From Ceratopteris richardii (Eukaryota; Streptophyta; Polypodiopsida; Polypodiales; Pteridaceae): 64,000 bases of DNA. The position numbers and the translations under genes are program-made. The DNA lies in the NCBI GenBank assembly GCA_020310875.1, contig CM035407.1, positions 221,300,496 to 221,364,495 on the forward strand, given 5' to 3'. The notes under the pieces are model-generated. The model was not told the DNA's origin. It did no database searches and was given only the letters and a program-made list of their open reading frames with translations. How positions within the stretch are numbered: position 1 is the first letter of the stretch; the number at the start of each line of letters is the position of its first letter. Shown here one piece after another: positions 21,801 to 29,144 of the stretch.

Positions 21801-22330
21801 GTGATAATCCTAGTGAGAACTGATTTACCTCGAGGGGTTCTAGGTTCCGCACCCATGTTCCCTTGTTCCAAGTCACCTAAGTCCGCTTCTGAAATTACAT
21901 TTCCAAATTCATCTGTCCTATCTGGATGACTGGTGACTACGTATATGGTTCCTTCCTTGTCCAGGTATGCACCGTTTTCAAACTTGACAGCTGGGTGTTC
22001 TAGTCCAATGGATTGATCGGGGTTTTTAATCTGGACCACAGATCTTCCTAGGCCGTCCTCATAGATGCTAGCACCTAGTCGGTTGGTCCTAAGATATTCC
22101 AGCTGTGTTTTGTAAGGGCCTTCTACCCTGTACAAATAAGGCACTCCCGAACTTCCCGTATGTCTGTCCATGCCTTGAGACATTTCTGACTCACTGGTCT
22201 CAGAGCTAGGGTAGTATGAGTGGTGGCTCAACTGTTGGGCCCAAGACCTTGCAGTGTGATTGACACTAGCCTCTGAAGACCTAAGGCTTTGTCTCTCTCT
22301 TGCTAGGTGTCGTCCTGATCTAAGGTTCAT
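12848..22330 (-). CDS. Gypsy-1 Gag-Pol polyprotein, 3160 aa
   Basis: This is a single uninterrupted frame from ATG 22330. Capsid-like gag occupies about residues 330-500 (F-D-G-T-G-D-P-H-D-H-V-A-E-F, T-A-L-T-W-F). CX2CX3HX4C knuckles lie near 556, 754 and 783. Protease 1 has I-L-D-S-G-A-G near 1314 and L-G-R-P-F near 1385. RT runs from about 1760 with Y-V-D-D-L at 1887-1891. RNase H has H-V-D-A-S-N near 2035. A first H2C2 zinc module is at 2238-2284 and a second at 2364-2408. The DD35E integrase has W-G-I-D-F near 2434, S-D-R-G near 2495 and the catalytic E near 2531. A G-Y-G-P-M-I-I domain follows. A second retropepsin-like domain is at about 2785-2905 (L-I-D-S-G-A near 2809, L-G-Q-D-W near 2880). 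The tail carries five W-x-P-K-like motifs. The usual Gypsy polyprotein is about 1500-2000 residues. No frameshift separates gag and pol. It makes particles, cDNA and integration complexes. Confidence 0.95.
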   Translation of the reverse strand: MNLRSGRHLARERQSLRSSEASVNHTARSWAQQLSHHSYYPSSETSESEMSQGMDRHTGSSGVPYLYRVEGPYKTQLEYLRTNRLGASIYEDGLGRSVVQIKNPDQSIGLEHPAVKFENGAYLDKEGTIYVVTSHPDRTDEFGNVISEADLGDLEQGNMGAEPRTPRGKSVLTRIITPEWVPQDNKSIELLLNRETDEAFWRYKSNQPTDIGNIMIYEFKDPDSPGRVTYLDHASERIFVVTENDRHAYTWKGEFIFPQPRSNVSYGHPGAGTSQAHGMQRDRSKDRPEVSFANPVGRERTRTETNRVEPEMLRAHRNQRNVDGFPLPRPREHARTLRPTQLVKSMKNYFDGTGDPHDHVAEFKQVLRAEQVEDLFTQYNAFGLTLRNTALTWFQPLDERQFRSIDQLLEAFIVEFSKSGIRHNTSSLIHSFKQTPQETVRLAGRRFRQYLERCPISELPTSAKQVALFLDGLLSAKLRSYVYLKDPRTIEECVRMCIDIEDNLGEELELSKIYKDSDSASSHSSTQSTSIEELAEKVAQKLGVTGKQIPRFAPVKRCYTCGGDHMANVCPIMAQPQVNPSSQYCTIERKYTNHTAQDCPYNKQAVRQPYPQPYQQGRYQNQYPPPPHYARPQQTYQQPYQAQQRPQPVLAQQPPNPANVIPVKYAVAEENLNRAIVPVTPLISESDPSDHSFDSTHVDSPQAYYMQSPEHGESYYSEEPSEPSWESDYTNVMYANPNPRPQPRQIRPPFPRGPCYRCQGDHFIRDCPLPAPTQNQSVTIQGFCQDCGKEHLLRDCPKNPNNTPKITPINVIGLVVDASGSVTSTAPVQVVTRAQALQQNQGVNQEKNSEASETESVTKKRTRAWKDSRERMKRQWAKKINELEESIRETKARITELTAPTPSHITPPPPLPPPSNPPLPPPPHQIPPPPRVGSVLADPTPEDLNMMLKAYQARIQEGPTITDHEKCYPRAELELERTKICAKMVELAQTMFEASRLFNISSSAKTQLHFDGLLERIEKLIAQSKKEPAPQRKERARELISQPLQEAHVPPQEAYLPPQKSHEPPPKAYVPLQVTHTPSQRAHEPVRKSNRISHPPQEACAPAIYGNKERANDRISPPSQVAYVPNSTEPDTSSSMNRFAPDFLREIQEDKWDNESEVAPPFELVDDAHDQFPQDIPSIYGEHESTQSHERLDFESNSIQELPHFTGPWEAKSTCMRAPTVMVRNDDSVLPRNTEIVKNTKVQHDLTLEELPKDRPKARKYVASQVTEVAKPRSRVGSHRTVPEIPLDKIGDMCEGEEGNTYLPITYQDYTTKAILDSGAGVAIATTSLWKRWGKPALRPTRMKLQMADGHIERPLGLLEGITLTTCGVEFEHSFAICDFSKNHAYEMILGRPFMRQLQVVQDWGTNSLYLQHLGVTTKVNLKDYSHRDVPPIQWNPIHRAKDDTESVHSIGSGSSWMHEDTHLWMCKVAVEEEKREKAREVGAKETHRSIQDPAYAPVVFPDKEFEPHGWAEILATMDVAINEEQWTPHCDEDGYDISVFSIEPIMGEAVLEECEPSPDAFEDASDSDLESIIMDPPFASDEEYFHEVEFQPQRHGEVTNDVRLATHMTPEEEGKKRKKKEVSPEEEESLFEVPENFKKYEIDDRRVMIRMPKREAQSGEAYDNKETTKKIVVAIEEGEERCTYIGHDLTEEEEHELIALLREYRDVFAWSYKDLKGVDPDICSHTIPMTSDAKPSKQKPYTYNDNYAAKIKEEIDRLIEAGFIYEIEHTEWVSPIVVVPKKNGKLRVCINLKKVNAATIRDNYPLPITEHLLERVAGKEVYNFLDGFSGYNQVAIAPEDQHKTAFATEWGIFAFRVMPFGLTNAPTTFQRLMCHVFKEFLRKSLEVYVDDLCAHSNVRQTHIPELRQIFDKCREYQVCLNPEKCVFMVRQGKILGHIVSKNGISTDEEKVRAIAELPRPKNVKEVQAFMGHCGYYRRFIHMYAVIAKPIYGLLTNFEWTDECENSFQELKRRLCSAPILTTPDWNKPFHVHVDASNYAIGCVLAQPTGEGNMDLPIAYASRQLNAAERNYTTTEREGLGMVYAVKKFRHYLLANKFKFFTDHQALLYLVNKPCNTGRLVRWFLLLMEYDFEVVVRKGRTHLRADHLSRLTSGEAPQGVSDDLPDAYLFNLEVVPQWAKPLVPVLTYGPSHPVVNTRNREIVKAQKYHIMAGSMYKHTDQGILACCVEEDEYAKWLQLAHVGALEQHHSKQRTLQTLKRFGVHWPTMEADVQKLCKECPICCNKPPVEHATLYQVSIAPDWSEPLVSFLRTNTFPPDMTLARKRSLEQEAQDYSLVGDNLYKRGKDGYLRLCVHESEYLKILETAHQGVAGGHFGPDRVIKAILFAGFWWPTLHMDAHTYVKRCDVCQRTQYPIRKDEMPLKPMMGGRAFSKWGIDFVGPINPPAKGSHAEYIIVATDYLTKWVEVKATTKNDAQTTAKFLFENVFTRYGLPIELVSDRGTHFLNEVIENLLQEFLVIHKKSAPYHPQANGQAESTNKILCNVLTKLVNTKRSDWDKQLHHAVWAYRVAYKTVLQATPFQMVFGQNAVLPLDFLIPTLRVAQEHEWTGHELSSRIFDLERLGETRLRAAAGIYAAKKRQKAYFDAHVKDKGLKAGDLVLVYTLKQHARKLEKRGYGPMIINRISTSGAVQLAMLEGDVLPNYISGCRVKLYQEPLTEEMLSRLNTAKKRKEEEKRIREEAQAEALERIRRMKLRRQGREQPRTDDYADQGYHMAMCEVAGTSSPRITDRRPFVTLEIGQEKSARTVKALIDSGAATSAVRVSYCQELQLTVNPVEAYLIGLGGVETPCMGEVELPLYIHDEAMTVKALVCQDEDLTEPLVLGQDWMYDQAVNLNLRSGLLHVWVNHSRITIELDKGTLKELGKAQTPGPSRGIHEDDHAVLVQNPVLQRNDIYKKGVRDATELPSFPKARRRQQPKVEQRQKKQSTTYAGHQKNLRSRMSQQVNQVWVRKGEHPVATTPTARTKPLISNQQHITNKKSFGNSAANVKSIWVPKRSMKASPQSRQIWVPKACLRAQIAIPRTHPTQHDPFTRTAYIHSFSTPRHMNTNRISCRWAPKRPQVKADTPIKLSRISTEPRVKPIHCIWQPKTCNKPPDPIVNP

Positions 22331-24134
22331 ATGCCTAACTGATTAGCCCAGTTTTTTCCAGAGTACAACCTCGTTGCCAATCAATTGGTACCAGTCACTT
22401 GATTCTTTTTAGTTAATTATGGTGTTTATGGTCTTGTCTGATATCACGTCGTCAGGAACACTTGAATGTTCTTCGTACTTTAGGTTGATCGTTCCACGTT
22501 AGGTCCTTTCCTTTATGTTACCGACCGTACAGAGATTAGATTTTTATCTTGAACTTGAGTTTTTAGGTAGTCTTCAACTTGATGACTGCCTATCGTCGCT
22601 CTGACTTACTCCTACCTCTCGTCGTGCTTAGCCTAAGCTATGAATTGACAGAGGGGGTTAAAAGTGTCCAACCTTTTGTTTCTTGCTCGGTTGCCCTTGA
22701 GTGCCCAGGAAATGTTTTCCCAAGCTCGCACTTACACTTGCTTAGAACGCCTCTCGATACTCTGTAAGAATTTCAAAGTTAGCTTTGAAATTTACCTTCC
22801 AAAGACAGAACCAATTATTTTCATTCATGTAGCACAAACACAAACTTTCATAGTGATTTTCAAGAAAACAACCCTAAGGACCCCTGACTTTGATTCCCCT
22901 GGGTATGGTCAACTTCAAGATACCCTATCTAAAAATCAATGCAATATCTTTATAAAAAACAGTTGAGGGCGTGTAGTATATGCTACGAGCTTTCCAACGA
23001 GCCCTAGAGCTCAAAAAATGGATCTCGTATGAAAAAGTTGTGACCGTTCAGGGTTCTAGGGTTACGACAGGGTTCAAACAGGATCACTGTGCAACAGGTT
23101 TTCCCCAAGTTGTTTTCCTAAGGCTTCCCCATGTTCTCAAGAGCATAGTATTTGTGCCCAAAATTAGCCCAACTTTTCAATTAACAAACCCTAAAAAATT
23201 TGGCTAAAATTGGCTGTCAATCGCGATGGATAGGGCTGTCAATCGCGATGGATAGGGCTGTCAATCGCGATGGACACTCAGTCAATCGCGATGGACAGAG
23301 AGTTCAGTCGGTCGCGATGGACACCTAATTCAATCAATCGCGATGGACAGAGACTTCAGTCAATCGCGATGGACAGAGACTTCAGCCAATCGCGATGGAC
23401 AGAGACTTCAGTCAATCGCGATGGACAAGGGGTTCAGTCAATCGCGATGGACAGGTAGTCGGTCGCGATGGACAGAGACTTCAGTCAATCGCGATGGACA
23501 AGGGGTTCAGTCAATCGCGATGGACAGGTAGTCGGTCGCGATGGACAGAGACTTCAGTCAATCGCGATGGACAAGGGGTTCAGTCAATCGCGATGGACAG
23601 GCAGTCGGTCGCGATGGACTGGCAGTCAATCGCGATGGACAGAGCTGTCAATCGCGATGGACTGAAATTTTGCAAGATTTTCAAAAATTTTAGTGGGAAT
23701 GTGGTGTGCAGGGTCTCTAGTCCACTGTGGTGCACTCAGATTTACCAACAAGTGAAAATTTCTGTCAATCGCGATGGACAGAAGGCGGCGACTGCGAGAC
23801 AGTTTCGTCGAGTTCCGTACCTGCGCGGGAAGCTGGAGATGGTGATGTGACCTGTACCTGCAAGATAGCTCAAGAAACATGCAAAACAGCACATGCAATT
23901 TCGCTCTCTCGCTCTCTCTCACAAGTGAAATGAGGGAAATGAGGTGGAGGTGGGGATATAGTCAAAAAACTGAAATTTTTGCGATGATGGAGATGGACGT
24001 GGGAGATGGTGATGATGATGATGGTGATGGAGATGGTGAAGAAAGTAAAAGAAAATCTATGAGAGTGAAGAAAATACCTACAACTCCAACGCGTCAACTC
24101 TACGTCTTACCATCACACGCTCGTCCTCAAAGCT
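22331..24134 (-). other. Gypsy-1 leader (5' untranslated region)
   Basis: 1.8 kb between primer site and gag ATG. It contains the tandem palindrome array (23216-23662), an isolated copy at 23761-23782, a GAT/GGT-rich low-complexity run near 24000-24045, and otherwise only stray plus-strand frames. It probably carries packaging and dimerisation signals, although none can be proved here. Confidence 0.7.
23216..23662. repeat. Tandem array of TCAATCGCGATGGACA units
   Basis: About 19 copies of a 16-18 base core centred on ATCGCGAT are separated by 8-12 base linkers such as GAGACTTCAG or AGGGGTTCAG, giving a period near 26. A further copy lies at 23761-23782. Unit arms are nearly self-complementary. 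Long plus-strand frames over it (repeating Q-S-R-W-T) are by-products of the repeat. Confidence 0.93.
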
Positions 24135-24155
24135 CGATCCCCGGCAACGGCGCCA
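24135..24155 (-). other. Gypsy-1 primer binding site (tRNA-Asp)
   Basis: CGATCCCCGGCAACGGCGCCA on the plus strand equals the 3' end of plant tRNA-Asp including CCA (from established knowledge of that tRNA). The element strand therefore pairs with it. It lies 8 bases from the 5' LTR. Confidence 0.9.
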
Positions 24156-24163
24156 AAATTTGG

Positions 24164-24818
24164 TGTAGCTCAATGATGAGTAGCACCTCCTTTAATGTCA
24201 ATCCGGGAAGACGTGAGGATGGTATGAAGACCTCGAGCAAGTGGCGGCACAAGTGCGTGAGTGAGAAGCACACAAGCATGCACACACATACACACACACG
24301 CGCACACACGGCAAGACAGAGAGAGAGAATCAATGCAGTTCTTTAGATTACTTTCAAAAGCTCTTACAAGTTCGTTTCAATTACAATCTAACCTCAAAAA
24401 TGAGCTCTCTAGCTCTTTTTATAGTTTTTGACTAGCTTTTGGCCCTGTCCAGACCTAGTGTCCGGCCTAGTTAAAAATTAGGTTCCAGGGCCAATTTGAG
24501 GGCTCAAACGGAGTCTAAAAAATACGAAAATTGATATGTAGGTACTTCTAAGGCTCCTCAAGCTCAAGGACTCCTTGGCTTGCACAAAATGGAGCTACAA
24601 AAATATGAAATGGTATTTACAATGATTGTTAGTGATAAGAATCACTGTTAAAAGATGTAGATTGGAAAAATTGAATGGCCTATCTGCCAGATTTGCGTCG
24701 ACTGCTTTGTCTACTTACTCCTTCACCTTGTTCTGACTCTCTCCGTTGGCTTCCTTGTCTCGTCAATCCTTGGGTTCCCTGGCTTCCTTGTCCTTGGGTG
24801 CCCCTACTGCTCTCAACA
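24164..24818 (-). repeat. Gypsy-1 5' LTR (655 bp)
   Basis: It is identical to 7693-8347 except one base by eye (24336). It drives the element RNA leftwards. Because Copia-1 gag reads into it, an open frame 25021-24680 joins Copia gag to 46 LTR-encoded residues. Confidence 0.97.
24415..24423 (-). promoter_or_regulatory. TATA box in Gypsy-1 5' LTR
   Basis: TATAAAAAG on the element strand, mid-LTR, the expected U3/R position. The start site would lie about 30 bases to the left. Confidence 0.55.
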
Positions 24819-24823
24819 CTTCC
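24819..24823. repeat. Target-site duplication of Gypsy-1 (right copy, CTTCC)
   Basis: Exact repeat of 7688-7692 directly after the 5' LTR. Confidence 0.95.
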
Positions 24824-25704
24824 TCTATTGTATCCTCTGCCTCTTTGATTCCTCGAATTCCTAAAGCAATTTTCAATTGTATGATTAATTAATCCACAAA
24901 TAGAACATGGGTTGGAGTCTTGGGATCTACCCCTGCCTTGTCTACCTCCTCTTCCTCTACCTCTACCATGTCGTCCTCTACCTGCATAGTTAGCTTGATA
25001 TGTTCCTACTTCATCATCCACTTTCTTTGACTTTCCTTTGTTTTCTACTTGCTTTTATCAGTATATAAAGTTGAAGATTGATTACCTTTAGAGATTTCTC
25101 CATTCTTGATAAGCTTTGCCTCTTGAGTGAGTAATTGTCCAATGAGTGTATTGAAATCAAGTACATGCAGGTCCATGTACAAATCCATAGATGTGGTGAA
25201 TGCTTCCCACTTGTCATCTGCCTTCAAGCCATTGATGACTTGCCTTACAATTTGATCTTCATCTATTACCTCTCCAATGCTTCCCAACTGATCTACTATG
25301 TCTTTGAGCTTTGTGACAAAATCAGTCACATTTTGTTTGGGAGCTTTCTTGAGAGTTGTGAAGTCTAGACATAGTTGATGCTTCCTATCCTTTGTACTTG
25401 AAGAGAAGAAGGCTTCAAGTGCATTCCACACTTCCTGAGATGTTTTACAACTTCTAATGTGAGGCAACAAAAAATATGAGATAGATTTGAGGAGATAAGA
25501 CCTTGCAAGTGCATCCTTGGAGCACCATGTGCTCAATCTTTCTTGCTCTTCTTGTGTTGGTTGACTTTTGTTCCTGAAACTTGGCATAACTTCATCTCCA
25601 ACTATATAACCATATAAATTCCTTCCTTGGAGATAAGCTTCCATCCTTAATGACCAAGCTGAGTAATTACCTCTATCCAACTTGTCAATTGATGAAGGAA
25701 ATAC
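24824..25704 (-). pseudogene. Copia-1 gag, middle part between the two Gypsy insertions
   Basis: The frame from 25680 reads M-D-R-G-N-Y-S-A-W-S-L-R-M-E-A-Y-L-Q-G, the start of the UBN2-type Copia gag, closely matching Copia-3. A frameshift near 25040 is followed by a G/R-rich linker and the zinc knuckle C-S-I-C-G-L-I-N-H-T-I-E-N-C (CX2CX4HX4C) near 24870-24910. Gypsy-1 breaks the protein in the R-G-Y-N-R-G run after the knuckle; it resumes at 7687. The N-terminal codons up to the ATG are on the far side of Gypsy-2 (35822). Gag would form the virus-like particle, but this copy is dead. Confidence 0.88.
25643..25704. repeat. 62-bp duplication flanking Gypsy-2 (left copy)
   Basis: Copia-1 gag bases 25643-25704 recur at 35752-35813 with one mismatch (G versus T in CTTGTCAATT/CTTTTCAATT). 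The second copy begins at the first base after the other LTR. Confidence 0.92.
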
Positions 25705-26539
25705 TTAAGTCAAGAAGAAATAAGGACTTGTGCCAAAGAGACTAAACCTCATTTGCAACACAAGTGCGTATAGTGGGAAATTGACACACGCTTACTTGTC
25801 AATTCGATCAAACGACCTAACCAAGTGTATGAGGACATGTGCACACATGATGGAAAATGAAGTGGTTTAGCTTATATGTATGAGAAAAGACTAATCCACC
25901 TCTCTAAATCACTGAAATACTGAAAGTGTCTGCCGTGATACCACTTACAATAGTTTTCAGTAAATCGAGGATTTCTCCCAGCTCCGAACTCCGAATATAG
26001 TCAACAGTGGACTCATTTCGAAGCTCTCAACAAGACGCATCTATTGGAAGTGTTTTCACGGTTTCACTCGATTCTGACAACCATGCTTCAAGTTATGAAC
26101 AAAATAGTGAATGGTAGTAAACACCCACACTCACTCCACAACTTCTACAAGCTCACACACACACACACACACACACACTATATTAGCTCAAAAACAGTGG
26201 GGAGGGGTAGATAACAATCCTACACACAGATTCCAAGCATTACACACACATAGAAGATCAAAGAGAAGGTGGAAATCTGCAAGAAAGAAGCAATTTCGAA
26301 AATGAGGAGCTCTCCTTCTTCACAATGGAAAAAAGTCTTTACAAAGAGTCACAAAGTGACTTATATACATGTGCCCTAAGTTTGGTCCTTTCACATAAGA
26401 GACCGGCACTTTTATTACTAAAAGGTGAAATTCCTACTAATTTACAAGGGATATTTTACAACAAGTTGGGATTATCCAACTAGAGGACTCCTCTAGTGCA
26501 TTTACATGGTTTGAGGGAATTCTCGAAGACTTTGCAACA
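25705..26539 (-). repeat. Gypsy-2 3' LTR (835 bp)
   Basis: It matches 34864-35751 apart from scattered substitutions, a longer CA microsatellite (26154-26178) and loss of about 65 bases near the right end (after GAATTCTC). The first six or seven bases (TGTGAAC in the other copy) are missing at the junction with the 62-bp duplication. Confidence 0.88.
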
Positions 26540-26553
26540 CTCTCCCCCTCTTT
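26540..26553 (-). other. Gypsy-2 polypurine tract
   Basis: CTCTCCCCCTCTTT on the plus strand, purine-only on the element strand, abutting the LTR end CAACA. Confidence 0.8.
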
Positions 26554-26557
26554 GTCT

Positions 26558-26574
26558 CTGTCGTCCCTTGACAG
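26558..26574. other. Hairpin beside Gypsy-2 PPT
   Basis: CTGTCGTCCCTTGACAG has the same 5-bp stem as 8366-8381 in Gypsy-1, here with a 7-base loop. A second copy with a 6-base loop lies at 27038-27053, inside the ORF3 tail. Confidence 0.55.
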
Positions 26575-26955
26575 GCTTTAGTTTCTTGTCTGTCACTTGT
26601 TTTCCACATGCATCCCTTGGTCAGTTTTGCATGTTTGTCAGACTGGCATTACGTTTCAATGGCCCTGATCTTGATTCTTCTTTCACATCCTCTGGGCCTG
26701 ATGCATTGCTTTGAGCCTGTTTATTTTTTTTCCAACGCACGCTATCAGCGGAAGGATTATTACCTGCCAAATGTTATCTTGCACTTCTTCATGTATAGTT
26801 CCTGGCCCTACTCAGTCCTTCCCATGAAATGTCCTGGTTCTAATTGTTCTTTAATTCCATTCCTCAGGCCCTGGCTGTTTCGCGTTGTTGCCTGATGCAT
26901 GCCCCTGCGGGGCTTTGGGCAGAGGGTGGTTCTTTCACTTTATGATCTTCATTCT

Positions 26956-29121
26956 TTATTGAGCAGTTTTTGACTTTGATCTTCTTCTTCTTCTTTTCTT
27001 GCTTGATTCCCCTTCCACACGTCCCTCCTCCTGAACTCTGTCGTCCCCGACAGGCTTTTTGTTGTGACGTGAGTATGCCTGTATGGCTGCTTGCTCTCTT
27101 TGATTCAGCAAATTGGCATGACAAATCATAAATTCCCTCCACTGTGTTGACTTCACTCCATTCTCTGGTGCTTGGCGATGATCCACAAAAAAGCTTGTTT
27201 CATAAGCCACCAGTCGTGCATTAAGGTTCGAAGTCATCTTGACAAAAATTTCTGAATCTATTTCGAAGAAGCCGGTGAAAAATGCTTCTTCAAACGTCTA
27301 CATGTACGTGCTCGGCAAAAACATAATTCGTGAATAATATGCCATAAGTGTTAAGCGACTTGGAATGGTGGAAAGATAAAAAATGAGTGCCTCGGATCCT
27401 TGTGTAATGCTAATGAAGTTCCAAAAAGTATATTTTGCATGCTGGAAGGCTTTAATTACTGTAAGAAGCATGCTGAAAATCTTATTCGTCATTTCAACTG
27501 CTAAATCAGGTACCGTCACATATCTTGCAATCCAAAATTCCATTGTTTTTACCATGTAATCTTTCGTCGGTAGGTAGTTATGTGGTGGACTAGGTAATAG
27601 CAGATAATTCAGCCATTGATTATTAATGCTTCCCTGGCGCTGTCCTTCCCAAAATTGCGACTAGGAGCGTCTTCGAGGTACTGGGCAAAAAGATGGGTTT
27701 ACTTGAAGCGCGTAAGGTGATGCTTCCCATTGTACCCGCAGTGTGGGATTCTTTTCCAAAACTTTGCGCCTCCATATGGGATGAGCGTTCTCGAACTCCT
27801 CTTGAGTATAATTGAAAGTATTCTTGTTGAACTCGAGGTTGTTGTCAGGCTCTTTATTTGTCATTGTCCTTATATATTGTCGCGTTTGTTCTTTTAGGAG
27901 CCCATATGGTACATTGAAAGGCTTCAAAATTTGATCCAAGTTTTTGCTTTCAATTTTTGCTTCCTTCATGACTTGGATTATCTGATCTTTGAATTCAGCA
28001 GTAAGCTGGGACACCAGTAGTGCCCTTTCCGGTCAGCTCAGCTCTGCAATGTCCCGATTATGATGTTCAATTTTTGTCTCCTGTTCCTCCCTTGTTGGTG
28101 AATGATATAAGGGGGGAGAGAGAGGACGTACCTTAGTCTCCTCAGTAGGCTCTGTGGATTTTGGAACTACTGGTGTCCCCTTAATCGCCTTTTGCTCTAG
28201 CTGCTCTTGTAGTTGCTGAATCATCTCATCTTTTTGCTTGATTTCCTCATTAGCTTTAGCAATAGTATCCTTGTGTTTTAGAAGTTCTTGAGCAACAATA
28301 TCAAGATGATCAATGTCTTCTTTACATTGCATTAAATATCGATTCTCTGCTTTTTTCCATTTTGTTCTAAGAGCTGCAGTATCATCCATGTACCTCTTTT
28401 CCCATTTGGCAATGGTTGCCTGCTCCTGCCTGAGCTCATCTTCATACTTAACTATCTTTTCCTCGAGTTCCTTGATGTCTTTTTCTGGCTTTTCTTGAAC
28501 ATCTATGGGTTGATCGCTTAGAAGAGCTGTCATTAGTTCTTTATTCCTGCTCCTTACGTTGTTTGCTTCTTCCATACATACCTTTATTTGAGATTCTAAG
28601 ACTTTGCTTCTTGCGTTCATCCGCGTCTTTTCAGCCTCGCTAGCTTCATATTTCTTCGTTAATTCTTGGAGTTGTTCTTTCAATTTTGCATTTTTCATTG
28701 CCAAAGTTTGGTACTGATCTTTGAACTTTTGAACTTTATTTTCTTTCTGTAATTTTTGCTCCTTTGCTATCTTTAACTCAATAGAAAGATTTTTACCAAT
28801 TTCTTGAAGTTCATGCTTGTCCTGCATCGCTTGATCGTAGTCTTTATCAGCCTCAAGCATTAATTGTTGTGTATCCATTGCGGTTCTGATCATGACTTGC
28901 ACTACAGGCTTGAGCTGAGCGATGTCAACATTCAACCATGTTCTAGGTATGCTCGGAGCTTCTCTAGTTTGTACATCTTTTCCTTGCCCTATATGGATGG
29001 TTTTGTTGTGGGGTTGTCTGATTTGTAGTTGTATTTTTGGTTCTTTTCTTTCTTCATCCAAATCAATAAATTTTGTGGCACTCCCTTGAAAAGTGACATC
29101 CATGGGGGAGGGTTCTGCCAC
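26956..29121 (-). pseudogene. Gypsy-2 ORF3 homologue (coiled-coil accessory protein), three in-frame stops
   Basis: One frame runs from ATG 29121 to 26956 (722 codons) with stops at 28033 (TGA), 27661 (TAG) and 27298 (TAG). Residues about 90-340 are strongly heptad-patterned coiled coil rich in K, E and Q. The C-terminal domain aligns with Gypsy-1 ORF3: N-P-S-F-C-P-V-P-R-R-R-S, then N-Y-L-L-L-P-S-P-P, then D-L-A-V-E-M-T-N-K-I-F, then T-F-E-E-A-F-F-T-G-F-F-E. It ends in a highly basic tail (S-S-K-K-R-R-R-R-R-S-K-S-K), which looks like a nuclear localisation or RNA-binding patch. It starts 24 bp after the ORF2 stop in another frame. Conservation across stops shows the intact protein was under selection before decay. 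Function is unknown. Confidence 0.8.
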
Positions 29122-29144
29122 AACCCTTATCGGTGTGAAGGGTT

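Larger units (their letters stand above)
7693..24818 (-). mobile_element. Gypsy-1: complete 17.1-kb Ty3/gypsy element with two extra ORFs
   Basis: The element is bounded by 655-bp LTRs that differ at one base by eye (G at 7865, C at 24336). It is flanked by exact CTTCC duplications and inserted in Copia-1 gag. Order on the minus strand: 5' LTR, 8-base spacer, tRNA-Asp primer site, 1.8-kb leader with a tandem palindrome array, gag-pol (3160 codons), a 220-bp gap, ORF2 (620 codons), ORF3, PPT, 3' LTR. It looks very recently inserted. Apart from one TGA within ORF3 every reading frame is open. It could supply proteins to the deleted relatives Gypsy-2 and Gypsy-3. Confidence 0.95.

Noticed and set aside
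23216-23790. CRISPR-like array (regular repeats with short spacers)
   Set aside because: Spacers are only 8-12 bases and are themselves repeated, the repeats are near-palindromes inside a plant retrotransposon leader, and there are no cas genes. It is a tandem repeat.
23270-23850. Plus-strand ORFs of 62-151 codons with repeating Q-S-R-W-T
   Set aside because: They are produced by the tandem repeat and run antisense to the Gypsy-1 leader. No domain or independent support.
24127-24333. 68-codon minus-strand ORF with V-C-V-C-V-C
   Set aside because: Generated by the CA microsatellite in the Gypsy-1 LTR. The same shadow appears at 7545-7862 and 50138-50386.
26154-26178. CA microsatellite as a meaningful element
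   Set aside because: A simple repeat expansion within the Gypsy-2 3' LTR. The 5' LTR has a shorter version.
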